The notes beneath the pieces were generated by a model. It was not told the DNA's origin and did no database searches. It worked only from the letters and a program-made list of their open reading frames with translations. A stretch of 64,000 nt of DNA from Sinorhizobium fredii NGR234 (GTDB lineage: Bacteria; Pseudomonadota; Alphaproteobacteria; Rhizobiales; Rhizobiaceae). Position numbers and translations under genes: made by a program. The stretch lies in assembly GCF_000018545.1 (NCBI RefSeq), contig NC_012587.1, forward strand, positions 2,294,001-2,358,000, given 5' to 3'. This document shows, one piece after another, positions 28,626 through 37,070 of this stretch; position 1 is the stretch's first letter; every line of letters starts with the position of its first letter.

Positions 28626-28640
28626 GAACAAATAAAGAAC
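28626..28640 (-). promoter_or_regulatory. LexA (SOS) box of the TnsA-like/AAA-M41 operon
   Basis: On the minus strand GTTC-TTTATTT-GTTC, an exact GTTC-N7-GTTC. TTGACT lies about 17-18 bp upstream of an ATTTGT/TATTTG -10, so LexA would cover the -10. The following CATGATCAGAAAG and ATACGAATACGTTGA resemble the leader after the box at 19179-19193. Confidence 0.78.
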
Positions 28641-28753
28641 ATTTTCATATAGTCAACCGGGGCAAGGCGAAAAATCGTGCTCCTGCAGTGATTTAGGGCA
28701 GTCCCCCGTCATACCGCATAGCACGATCCCTCGATTGAGAGCTGGCGTATGCT

Positions 28754-29359
28754 CTACTCGTGCAGGCCCCAGTTACGATCGGCATCATTCCGGCGATTGA
28801 AGGCCGCCGAAGGTTTGCCTGTTCCAGACGTGCGCCGCTGGCCATCAGAGCCTATCCAATGGAACGAGACCTCGTAGTCGGTATTCTTGCCACTGTTTGT
28901 CGGATACCCGTGGAGGGATTTTGTGACGTCGATGCCAGCGAGCGTGAGGGTCGCCTCGCCTTTCCCCACATGTTTCCAGAAGATGCGGTCGAGCAATCTG
29001 TTGTCCAAGAAATCCCGCTCCTCGACCAAGGAGATGTCATTCACGGCGGCCTGCTTTCGTCTGCGTTCAGCGATCTGCGCTCTAAGGACATCGGCGTTTT
29101 CCAGATACTGATCAGCAAGCGGGGTCTCCTGCACGACTTCGCCCCGGTCCATTGGCAGCGCACCTGCGCGATATGCCCTCAGGATGGCGGCGGCTGCATC
29201 TGGTCCGATGACGTAGACCGTATCGTACACGCTGTCACTTCGCGGGAAGATGTCCCGCCTCTCGTCTTTCGAGAGCAAATCACCATCCATGATCAGGGTG
29301 CGTGTTTTGCGGGGCTTGACCCCAGGTAGGCGAGAAATGAAATCCGTCAATGGAAGCAA
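28754..29359 (-). CDS. Hypothetical protein
   Basis: 201 residues with no family I recognise. It begins MLPLTDFISRLPGVKPRKTR; an internal start at MDGDLLSKDERRD is possible. Notable segments are YDTVYVIGPDAAAAILRAYR and the C-terminal VSFHWIGSDGQRRTSGTGKP. Its frame is open and codon use looks ordinary. It lies upstream of the SOS-boxed operon on the same strand but ends 114 nt before the box, so it is a separate unit. Function unknown. Confidence 0.5.
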   Translation of the reverse strand: MLPLTDFISRLPGVKPRKTRTLIMDGDLLSKDERRDIFPRSDSVYDTVYVIGPDAAAAILRAYRAGALPMDRGEVVQETPLADQYLENADVLRAQIAERRRKQAAVNDISLVEERDFLDNRLLDRIFWKHVGKGEATLTLAGIDVTKSLHGYPTNSGKNTDYEVSFHWIGSDGQRRTSGTGKPSAAFNRRNDADRNWGLHE

Positions 29360-30172
29360 AGCGTCCTCCGCAATGGTTGCTGACGATATGTAGACCCTTG
29401 GTCCGCCTCATCCAAGTCGACGATTTGGTCCACTTCCGGAATCCTGGTTCCCGGGCTAGCCTCTCGCACCCACAGCGATTCAAGGCCCACATGGCAACAA
29501 AAACCACCATTGCAGACCTGTTTCCAGACGACGAGGGCATGATCCTCGTTGCCAAGGACGTGAACGACGGATCGCCGCGTCATATCACCGAGGTCCAACG
29601 GTGGAGACTGCAGATGCGTCTGCTTCGGATGCGGTAGGCCATTGGTTGCAAAGAACGGCGGCGACCCGTCTCGAATGGCGTACCACTTCGCCCATCGCCC
29701 TGAAGACATGGTCTACGACTGCACGACGGCGGGCGAGACCGCTCTTCATGCACGCGCCAAGGAGATCATCGAGAAACACCGTCGAGTGACCCTGCCGCCG
29801 ACGACCACACCAGACCTTGACGGAAAGCCAGTGGACGTCACACCCGAGCGGTCTATAGACCTCACCGATGTCCTCCTCGAGACGGCAACAGGAGAACTGA
29901 TCCCCGACGTCACCGCGACAATGCCAGATGGTCGACGGCTCTTCATCGAGATCGCGAACACACACCCCTGCCCTCAATCGAAAATCGAAAAGTTGGGCAT
30001 CATGGGCGTTGAGGTCCTAGAGATCGAGGTGGCAGCATACAGGAACACCCCTCTCGATGACCTCGACGAGATCATTTTGGACCTTGCGCCGCGCCGACTG
30101 ATCCATTGTTCCGAAAGAACGGCTAAGGCGGCTGAGATCGAAAAGCAACGCCGTCGTATTGAGGAGGCAGAA

Positions 30173-30180
30173 CGCCAGGA
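30173..30180. repeat. IS21 copy 2 target duplication, left (CGCCAGGA)
   Basis: CGCCAGGA at 30173-30180 is repeated exactly at 36100-36107 on the other side of the IS. Eight base pairs fits IS21-family duplications. Deleting the IS plus one copy restores the CoiA-like reading frame. Confidence 0.95.
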
Positions 30181-30307
30181 TGCCGATTCCGATGAAGCCG
30201 CCCCTTTGTTCCGAGATGATTGCGCCCCCGGATTCCGGGATGATCTCGCCCCCTTGAGGCTGGGGTCCTGCTGGCTGTAGTTGTTGTCAGTTGATCGTGG
30301 TCGCGTG

Positions 30308-31045
30308 TCAAGATTTCCGGCGCTGGTTTTGCCGTAAGCTTTCGCCGGATAGGTCGATGCGGTGGGCATTGTGAACGAGGCGGTCGAGGATGGCATCGGC
30401 ATAGGTTGGATTGCCGATGATCTCGTGCCAGGCTGAGACCGGAAGCTGGCTGGTGATGATCGTCGAGCGGCGTCCGTAACGATCTTCGAGGATCTCCAGA
30501 AGATCGTGGCGCGCTTGCTCATTGAGCGGTTCCAGACCCCAATCGTCAAGGATCAAGAGCTGGACGTGCCCGAGGGTTCGCTGCAGTCTTGCGTATCGAC
30601 CGTCGCCGCGAGCCAAGGCAAGATTGGCAAACAGCCGCGGCACACGCTGGTAGAGAACCGAGCGATCGTCGCGACAGGCTTTGTGCCCAAGCGCACAGGC
30701 CAACCAGCTCTTGCCGACGCCGGACGGCCCGCAGATCGCCAGGTTGTCGTGGGCATCGATCCAGTCGCCGCCGATCAGCTTCATGAACAGCGCGCGATCG
30801 AGGCCGCGTTCACTGCGATAATCAACATCCTCCGGCACGGCCTGATGGCGCAGCTTGGCGAACCTCAGACGTGCGGCAAGCTTGCGATCGTAGCGCCAGC
30901 TCCATTCTCGCTCGAGCAGCAGCCCCAGCCACTCGGCATGGGACAATTGTTCGCTCTCGCCGTTGCTGATCAGTTCGTTGAACGCCTTGGCCATGCCGGT
31001 CAGGCCCATGGCGTTCAATTTATCAAGGGTCGGGTGGGCAAGCAT
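30308..31045 (-). CDS. istB: IS21-family helper ATPase IstB (copy 2)
   Basis: 245 residues, AAA+ ATPase with Walker [16 protein letters not shown] and Walker B LLILDDWGLEP. Intact, but its partner istA is interrupted, so this copy is probably immobile without help from a related element. Only moderately like IstB of copy 1, so the two IS21 elements are different members. Confidence 0.95.
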   Translation of the reverse strand: MLAHPTLDKLNAMGLTGMAKAFNELISNGESEQLSHAEWLGLLLEREWSWRYDRKLAARLRFAKLRHQAVPEDVDYRSERGLDRALFMKLIGGDWIDAHDNLAICGPSGVGKSWLACALGHKACRDDRSVLYQRVPRLFANLALARGDGRYARLQRTLGHVQLLILDDWGLEPLNEQARHDLLEILEDRYGRRSTIITSQLPVSAWHEIIGNPTYADAILDRLVHNAHRIDLSGESLRQNQRRKS

Positions 31046-31877
31046 AGGTCTTCTCCTCAGTGGTAATAGCGGGGACCGCGGATGTTGGAGTGGTGGATGG
31101 GTTCAGGTGAGGCTGTGCCGGCTGACGCTGGCGATCGGTCGAGATTGTTGTCGAGAATGGAGCGCACCGATCCATAGGTTCGCGCGCCGATTTCCAATGC
31201 CCGGCCGCACGCCGCATTGACCCTCTCGCGCTCGAAGGCTTTGACGAGGCGGATAATGCCCAGACAGGCTCTGTAGCCCTGTTCCGGATGCGGCCGATCA
31301 GCGAGAATACGTTCGCAGAGCAAGGCAACGTCCGATCCGATTGCCGATGCTTCGCGGCTAATGCGCTCGATCGTCCAGTCGGCAAAGCGGCGATGCGATG
31401 ATGGCATGTGTTCGGGTGTTGTCGTGTGCTTGCCATTGCCACTCGAGCGTCGGTGGGCAGCGATGCGCTCACCTTTGTGGAAGATCTCGATGGTATTGGC
31501 GGTGATGCGCGCCTCGACCTGCTCACGGGCAAATCGGTAGGGCACCGAGTAATAATGTTTGTCGATATCGACATGATAATCGAGCCCGGCCCGGCGTATG
31601 CGCCATTCCGCAAAGACGTAGCGTTCGGCGGGCAGCGGCCGCAGAGCAGGATGGTCGATCTCTTCAAACAACTGCCGTCGCGTGCGCCCGACCCGGCGCA
31701 GAACACGGGTGTCGTTGAGATCGACGAGCAATTCACCAATCGCAGCATTGACGTCGGCAAGGCTGTAGAAGACGCGGTGGCGTAGCCGGCCCAGCAGCCA
31801 GCGCTCGACAATGCGAACCGCGGCTTCGACTTTTGCCTTCTTTCAAGTCCAGGACTGCAGTTCGTACTGACACTCAA

Positions 31878-32147
31878 GTGCGTATAGAGTTCGAGGTCAC
31901 GCACCCGTTCCATCCGTGGCGCGGCCAGCGCTTCGTGTTGTCGACACGCAAGCAGAACTGGGGCGAGGATCGCGTCATGTTCTACGACGCGGATGGGCGG
32001 CTTCGCTCGCTGCTTGCGTCATGGACGGACGTCGCTGCACCCGATGTTTTCATTCAGATCGCGGCCGGTAGGTCGTTCGTGCGTCCAGATGATCTGGCAA
32101 CCCTAGCCGCATTGATCGAGCAAATCGAGCGCAGCCATGGCGGCTGA
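31878..32147 (+). CDS. DUF5372-like small protein of the recombinase cassette
   Basis: 89 residues from a GTG at 31878 (VRIEFEVTHPFHPWRGQRFV, then QNWGEDRVMFYDADGRLRSL and SWTDVAAPDVFIQIAAGRSF). The pattern HPFHPWRG-RF...WTD matches small proteins that sit upstream of serine recombinases. Function unknown; role in the cassette inferred only from constant neighbourhood. Confidence 0.65.
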   Translation: MRIEFEVTHPFHPWRGQRFVLSTRKQNWGEDRVMFYDADGRLRSLLASWTDVAAPDVFIQIAAGRSFVRPDDLATLAALIEQIERSHGG

Positions 32148-32337
32148 ATGCGTGTCAGGCAATTTATGCCGATTATGTAAATCTAATTATGCCGAATCAT
32201 ACGGGCGCTCACAGCGATAATTGCCTCTACATTGTAGTTATATGCAGCATAAACAGCCATATCGCCCGGCGTCGTTAGGTTGACACGTTCTCTATCGAGG
32301 CGTAATTTGATTTACACCACTAGGAAGAGGTTATGCC

Positions 32338-32787
32338 ATGCCCAACGAGACCAAACGTGAGCGACTGCGCGAGCTCGGAGCACTCAATGCGCGGCCCGAA
32401 GCCGTCCGTGCACCCTGGTTTCGTGAGTCCACCTTCTTCGATCCTCTCGATCTCGTGCAGGTGAAGTACGAGATGCTGCGTCACGTCCAGGAGGATGGCG
32501 TCAACAAGGCCGATGCCGCCGCGCTTTTCGGTCTGTCGCGGCCAACCTACTATCAGGCCGAGGCCGCGTTCGAACGCGACGGCATTGCCGGCCTGCTGCC
32601 GCGCACCCGAGGGCCAAAGTCGGCCCACAAACTCACCGACGAGGTCATGCAGCTCATCGAGCAGAACCAGCATGCGGGCGCCCCGCTGCAGGCGCGCTCC
32701 CTGGCAGAACTGCTGCATTCGACGCTCGGCATCAGTGTCCATCCCCGCAGCATCGAACGCGCGATCGCCCGTAAAAAAAAACGGTGA
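32338..32787 (+). CDS. Helix-turn-helix protein of the recombinase cassette
   Basis: 149 residues. The centre (VQVKYEMLRHVQEDGVNKAD, ALFGLSRPTYYQAEAAFERD) is a transposase-type HTH; GISVHPRSIERAIARKKK ends the protein. It is probably a DNA-binding helper or regulator of the recombinase. The gene ends at an A9 run (32773-32781), after which another frame stays open to 33073, so ribosomal or transcriptional slippage could lengthen the product. Confidence 0.75.
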   Translation: MPNETKRERLRELGALNARPEAVRAPWFRESTFFDPLDLVQVKYEMLRHVQEDGVNKADAAALFGLSRPTYYQAEAAFERDGIAGLLPRTRGPKSAHKLTDEVMQLIEQNQHAGAPLQARSLAELLHSTLGISVHPRSIERAIARKKKR

Positions 32788-32806
32788 GCCCCATGCACGC
32801 ACCCCG

Positions 32807-33073
32807 GTGCTACCGCGCAGCTGCAAGGATTTCTACGAGACGCTGCGCACCGCCGTCCTTTGCGGTCAGGCCTGCGCCAAGGACATGGGCGCCATCGTTT
32901 TCCACGGCCTTTGGCAAGGGCTGGCGGTGCTGATCGCGCAGCCTCCCCCGCCGACGCATCGGCGGCTGGAATCACGGCCTACGGCTTCGGTCGCAGTGCA
33001 CGATCGCCAGCTCGTGCACATGCTCGCCAACATGGTGCTGGCAGCAGAGACCCGAGGGAACCATGTCTACTGA
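32807..33073 (+). CDS. Small ORF between the HTH gene and the recombinase, possibly a slippage extension
   Basis: An open frame (from a GTG at 32807: VLPRSCKDFYETLRTAVLCG, KDMGAIVFHGLWQGLAVLI, HDRQLVHMLANMVLAAETRG) that ends 11 nt into the recombinase gene. It has protein-like composition and is in the +1 frame relative to the HTH gene, joined through the A9 run. It is either an independent small protein coupled to the recombinase or the C-terminus of a frameshift fusion. Confidence 0.5.
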   Translation: MLPRSCKDFYETLRTAVLCGQACAKDMGAIVFHGLWQGLAVLIAQPPPPTHRRLESRPTASVAVHDRQLVHMLANMVLAAETRGNHVY

Positions 33074-35147
33074 CATCGCCATAAAGGTTGACGCCGACCA
33101 TCTGCGGCGTGATGCATTCCTCTACGTGCGTCAGTCCTCGCTTCGTCAGGTGTTCGAGAACACCGAGAGCACCAAGCGGCAATACGCCCTGCGCGATCGC
33201 GCCGTGGCGCTGGGCTGGCCGATCGAACGTGTCCACGTCATCGATAGCGACCTCGGCCTCTCCGGCGCGCAGTCGCAGGACCGCGACGGCTTCCAGCACC
33301 TGGTGAGCGAAGTGGCGATGGGACATGCAGGGATCGTGCTGGGGCTGGAAGTGTCGCGCCTGGCACGCAACAATGCCGACTGGCACCGTCTCCTTGAGCT
33401 GGCCGCCTTGTCGCGCACGCTCATCATGGACGAGGACGGCGTCTATGATCCGGCCTATTTCAACGACCGCATGCTGCTCGGCCTGAAGGGCACGATGAGC
33501 GAGGCCGAACTGCACATCCTGAAGTCGCGGCTGCAAGGCGGCATTCTCAACAAGGCGCGCCGCGGCGAACTCGAGATGCCGCTGCCGATCGGGTTGGTCT
33601 ACACCCCTGACGCGCGGGTCGTGCTCGATCCCGACCGACAGATCCAGGACACGGTGCGGCTCCTGTTCGATACTTTCCGCCAGACCGGCTCGGCCTGCGC
33701 CGTCGTGCGCCGCCTGCGGGGCGAGAAGATCCTCTTTCCGCGGCGTATCCGTCGCGGCATCGGCAAGGGCGACGTCCTGTGGAACGAGATCGACCATTCC
33801 CGCGTGCTCCAGATCTTGCACAACCCGCGCTATGCCGGCGCCTTCGCCTATGGACGCACGCGCACCGCCTACAATGCCAAGCTGAAGCCCGTGCAACTGC
33901 GCGTGGCGAGATCCGACTGGCAGGTACTGATTCCCGACGCCCACGACGGCTACATTTCCTGGGCCGAATACGAACGCAATCAGGCAGCCCTGGAACAGAA
34001 CGCCACCGGTTTTTCACCCGGCCTGCGTGGACGCATGCCCCGCCAGGGCAGCGGCCTGTTGCAGGGACGGCTGCTGTGCGGCCGCTGCGGTGCACGCATG
34101 CGGGTCCATTACGAGCCGTTCGAGGGGCGGCTGCGCCCATATTACGTCTGCAACGAAGCCGTCGTGCGACACGCCGGCAAACACTGCCAATGGGTGCGCG
34201 GTGCTCCGGTCGACGAGGCGGTGAGCGCGCTACTGCTGGAGGTAATGGCGCCGGCAGCGATCGATGTCGCGCTTGCCGTGCAGCAGGAGATCACCCAGCG
34301 CGTGGAGCAGGCCGCGGCGCTGCGCGGCACGCAGCTGCAACGCGCCCGCTATGAGGCTGAACTGGCCCGCCGGCGCTACCTGAAGGTCGATCCGGACAAC
34401 CGCCTGGTCGCCGACGCGCTGGAAGCCGACTGGAACGCACGGCTGCGCGACCTCGACGCACTCCAGCGCGAGCACGAGCGCCAGAACGAGGCCGACCACT
34501 CGCTGCTGGACGAGCCAGCGCAGCAGCGCATCAGGGCGCTGACCGCCGATTTCCCGCGCATCTGGAACGACGAGCGCACCGGTGCCGTCGAACGCAAGCG
34601 CATGCTCGGCCTTCTCATCGAAGACGTGACGCTGCTCGTCGACGATGAGGTCAACATCAACATCCGTTGGCGCGGCGGGCGCACGCAGAGCCTGTCGGTG
34701 GCCAGACCTCGGCCTATGTCGGTGATACGCAAGACGCCGGCACAGGTCGTGGCGTTGATCAACGAGCTGCTGGAGGCCACCAACGACCGGCAGATCGCCG
34801 CTCGTCTCAACGAACTCGGGCATCGCAACTGGCGCGGCGAACCCTTCACGCCGAAGAAGGTCATGCTCGTGCGCCGCACCTATGGTTTGAAGAGCCGGTA
34901 CGAACGGCTGCGCGAGGGCGGCATGCTCACCGGCGAGGAAGTAGCCCAGCAGCTCGGCGTATGCGAATCGACCGTTCACCAACTCGGGCGCAAAGGCACT
35001 CTCAAGCGTCATCGATACGCCAGCAACCATCGATACTTGTACGAACCGCCGGGCAACGTCAGACTCGAAAAAGGCGCCGGCAGTCGATATGGTGGCCGTC
35101 AACCCAGATTAATTGTCGCTCAACCACTCCAACAAGGTGCATCGTGA
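33063..35147 (+). CDS. Large serine recombinase
   Basis: 694 residues. N-terminal resolvase domain with AFLYVRQSSLRQVFENTEST (catalytic Ser at 25 or 26), LGLSGAQSQDRDGFQHLV and VLGLEVSRLARNNADW. Then the recombinase domain (ILHNPRYAGAFAYGRTRTAY), a zinc ribbon (LLCGRCGARMRVHYE, YYVCN) and coiled coil, ending in an HTH (LTGEEVAQQLGVCESTVHQL). It mediates site-specific insertion and excision of the nested element. The last codons run close to the element's right edge. Confidence 0.93.
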   Translation: MSTDIAIKVDADHLRRDAFLYVRQSSLRQVFENTESTKRQYALRDRAVALGWPIERVHVIDSDLGLSGAQSQDRDGFQHLVSEVAMGHAGIVLGLEVSRLARNNADWHRLLELAALSRTLIMDEDGVYDPAYFNDRMLLGLKGTMSEAELHILKSRLQGGILNKARRGELEMPLPIGLVYTPDARVVLDPDRQIQDTVRLLFDTFRQTGSACAVVRRLRGEKILFPRRIRRGIGKGDVLWNEIDHSRVLQILHNPRYAGAFAYGRTRTAYNAKLKPVQLRVARSDWQVLIPDAHDGYISWAEYERNQAALEQNATGFSPGLRGRMPRQGSGLLQGRLLCGRCGARMRVHYEPFEGRLRPYYVCNEAVVRHAGKHCQWVRGAPVDEAVSALLLEVMAPAAIDVALAVQQEITQRVEQAAALRGTQLQRARYEAELARRRYLKVDPDNRLVADALEADWNARLRDLDALQREHERQNEADHSLLDEPAQQRIRALTADFPRIWNDERTGAVERKRMLGLLIEDVTLLVDDEVNINIRWRGGRTQSLSVARPRPMSVIRKTPAQVVALINELLEATNDRQIAARLNELGHRNWRGEPFTPKKVMLVRRTYGLKSRYERLREGGMLTGEEVAQQLGVCESTVHQLGRKGTLKRHRYASNHRYLYEPPGNVRLEKGAGSRYGGRQPRLIVAQPLQQGAS

Positions 35148-36099
35148 TGTCCGCTCCTTATCGCGCGGCCGGCGCGGTCGCGTCGGAAGAACAGCGCTTC
35201 CGTAATGCGCTGCCATGCCGGCATAGGTGCGATTGACCTGCGGATCAAAATGGCAGGCCTTGATGACGGCGACCTTGGCATTATCGGGCACCAGCAGCGC
35301 CGGCGCACCACCGAACGCCTCAAGCGCCAGCAGGTGGCATTCAATCCAGTCGGGAAGTGTTTCGCTCCAGCGAGCATGTGCGAATGACAGGCTCGATGCC
35401 CCGAGCACTGCCACGAACAGGTGCGCTTGCCGCGTCTTTCCCGACAATCGGTCGATGACCACTGTGACCGTGTCGCCGGCATAGTCGACGAACAGCTTTT
35501 CGCCGGCCGCATGGTCCTGGCGCAGCGTCACCGGCAGCTTCAGGGCCCAAGCGCGATACAAATCGCAGTAGCGGCTGTAGCGATATCCATCGGGATGAAG
35601 GCCGATATACTCGTCCCACAGGATCTGCAGCGTCACATGCTTGCGTTTCAGTTCGCGATGAACATGCGCCCAATCCGGTTCAACGCTGCGCCGGTGACCG
35701 GTCTTCGTGCCGGCAGCTTTATAGAGAGCCGCTTCCAACACCGCATCGCTGACATCGTCGCCCAACGGCCAGGAAAGTCTGGCACGCTCCAAACGGCGCA
35801 ACGTCTCGCGCACGGTCGAGGGGGCCGCGCCAACGCGCACCGCAATCGACTTGTGGCCAAGCCCTTCCTCAAATCTGTATCTCAGAATCTCGCGGACACG
35901 CCGCATCTTTAGTCTCTCCGCTGGCATCCCGTTCCTTCCCCTCTGACACTGAAAGGAGGAACGTCTCACCAGCAGGACACCCCGACAAACGACCCCGTTC
36001 AGGGGGCGGCATCATCTCGGAATCAGGGGGCAACTAATTCTCGGAATTGGGGGGCGGAATGATTTCGGAATGCGGGGGCGGCTTGCCTCGGAATCCGCA

Positions 36100-36107
36100 C
36101 GCCAGGA
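36100..36107. repeat. IS21 copy 2 target duplication, right (CGCCAGGA)
   Basis: Exact repeat of 30173-30180. Here it opens the third exon-like piece of the CoiA-like gene (CGCCAGGA then AGCTGAGCGG). Confidence 0.95.
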
Positions 36108-37070
36108 AGCTGAGCGGCTTGTAGCCGTCTATCGAGAACCCCCGACGGCCAGACATCGGAAGGCTGTGGAGCTGGTCGAGGAGATGTCCCTGTGGGGTCT
36201 TGATGAATTCATGGACGCGGACGACACCCAGCCGTCGGCGTTCATCGTTCCCCGCTGCCAATGGCAGGCCGCTGTGCTCTTCAGGTTCATGGACACCCAA
36301 TATCCCGCCACCGTGTCGCCAATCGACATGGTGGACAGGTTCAGGGAGCGGGAGTGGGAAAAACCGGACCTCGTATTCATGAAGACCGAGACATCGCGGA
36401 AGATCGCCGCCTTGGCCGAGGACTTCAAGTCGGCCTACGAGGAGGTCCTGGCCTACATGAGACGGCTGGAAAAGGCGGAGGTCGTCTACCAGAAGCCCGG
36501 GAAGACCTTCTACATGACCTATGACTTCAAGAAGAAGCTCAAGGCTACCCTGGAAGCGCTTCAGGCGGCCGACGCCAACAGGGACGTCATCAGAGAGGTA
36601 TACGAGGACATCGAGAAACTGCTGAAGCCCGGAGGCGGTGGTATGCCGGACTTCGAAGGATGGCTACAGCAACAGGCAAACCAGCATGAACTCGCCGTCC
36701 AGGAATTCCTGGCTAACGACGACCTCGTCTATGGCATCGTGGAAAACCTCAAAGAGATAGAACAGGTCATCCAAAAGCGCGCGGACGGCGAATGGGAGGA
36801 ACTGCCCGACGACCTCATGGGCCTTCCGTTGGTCGACATGGTCAATCGTCTCATGCAGACGTGGCATGAAGCCGAAGAGAGCGCGGGTGACGGCTGGCGG
36901 GCGAGGATGGAAAATCCTTAGATCGATGCATACGTGATCCGAAACAAATCGCGGCACTCCAGAAAGGCAGGAAATCAAGGAACCCGTCGGCCTCTCGCAA
37001 AGCTACCTTCCCCCTGCACCCCTGCCGGGTTAACATCATGGACTACAACCAATGTCAGGAGATGCAGTGC

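Larger units (their letters stand above)
31836..35159 (+). mobile_element. Nested serine-recombinase element inserted in istA
   Basis: The insert lies between two CCTT copies (31836-31839 and 35156-35159); the unique part is 31840-35155, 3316 bp. It carries, all on the plus strand, a short DUF5372-like gene, an HTH gene with an A9 run, a small third ORF and a large serine recombinase. This gene set is a recurring recombinase cassette in proteobacteria (recalled, not searched). Whether CCTT is a true duplication or a recombination core is open. Confidence 0.8.
31057..35927 (-). pseudogene. istA: IstA transposase split by the serine-recombinase element
   Basis: The N-terminal part (ATG at 35927, MPAERLKMRRVREILRYRFE; first acidic LFVDYAGD, second VPDNAKV) runs to PRRPRDK near 35160. 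The C-terminal part resumes at 31835 with [13 protein letters not shown] and continues to 31057. Deleting 31836-35155 and keeping one CCTT gives exactly 516 codons, the length of IstA of copy 1. The catalytic E of KVEAAV is in the second part, so neither fragment can be active. Confidence 0.93.
30181..36099 (-). mobile_element. IS21-family insertion sequence (copy 2) holding a nested element
   Basis: Begins TGCCGATTCCGATG and ends GGAATCCGCA, giving the TG...CA ends of IS21. Internal end repeats of type ATTCCGA(g/a)AT...CGCCCCC occur three times at the left and four times at the right. It encodes istB (30308-31045) and an istA split by the 3.3-kb element at about 31840-35155. The flanking 8-bp direct repeat is exact. 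Confidence 0.95.
29491..36921 (+). pseudogene. CoiA-like gene, broken by a 1-nt frameshift and an IS21 insertion
   Basis: Three pieces rebuild one protein of about 500 residues. Piece 1 starts at 29491 (MATKTTIADLFPDDEG, HITEVQR). An extra G at 29600-29601 shifts the frame. Piece 2 gives a zinc-finger start (RGDCRCVCFGCGRPLVAKN), HFAH, LHARAKEIIEKH and the core DVTATMPDGRRLFIEIANTH, ending RRRIEEAERQ. After removal of the IS at 30181-36099 and one copy of the 8-bp repeat it reads straight on as EAERLVAVYREPP and so on to 36921, a largely helical acidic domain (LEALQAADANRDVIREVYED). The CxxC-HFAH-PD-(D/E)XK order is that of CoiA. It lies 149 nt upstream of an OLD nuclease gene, which suggests the two once worked together. 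Confidence 0.82.
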
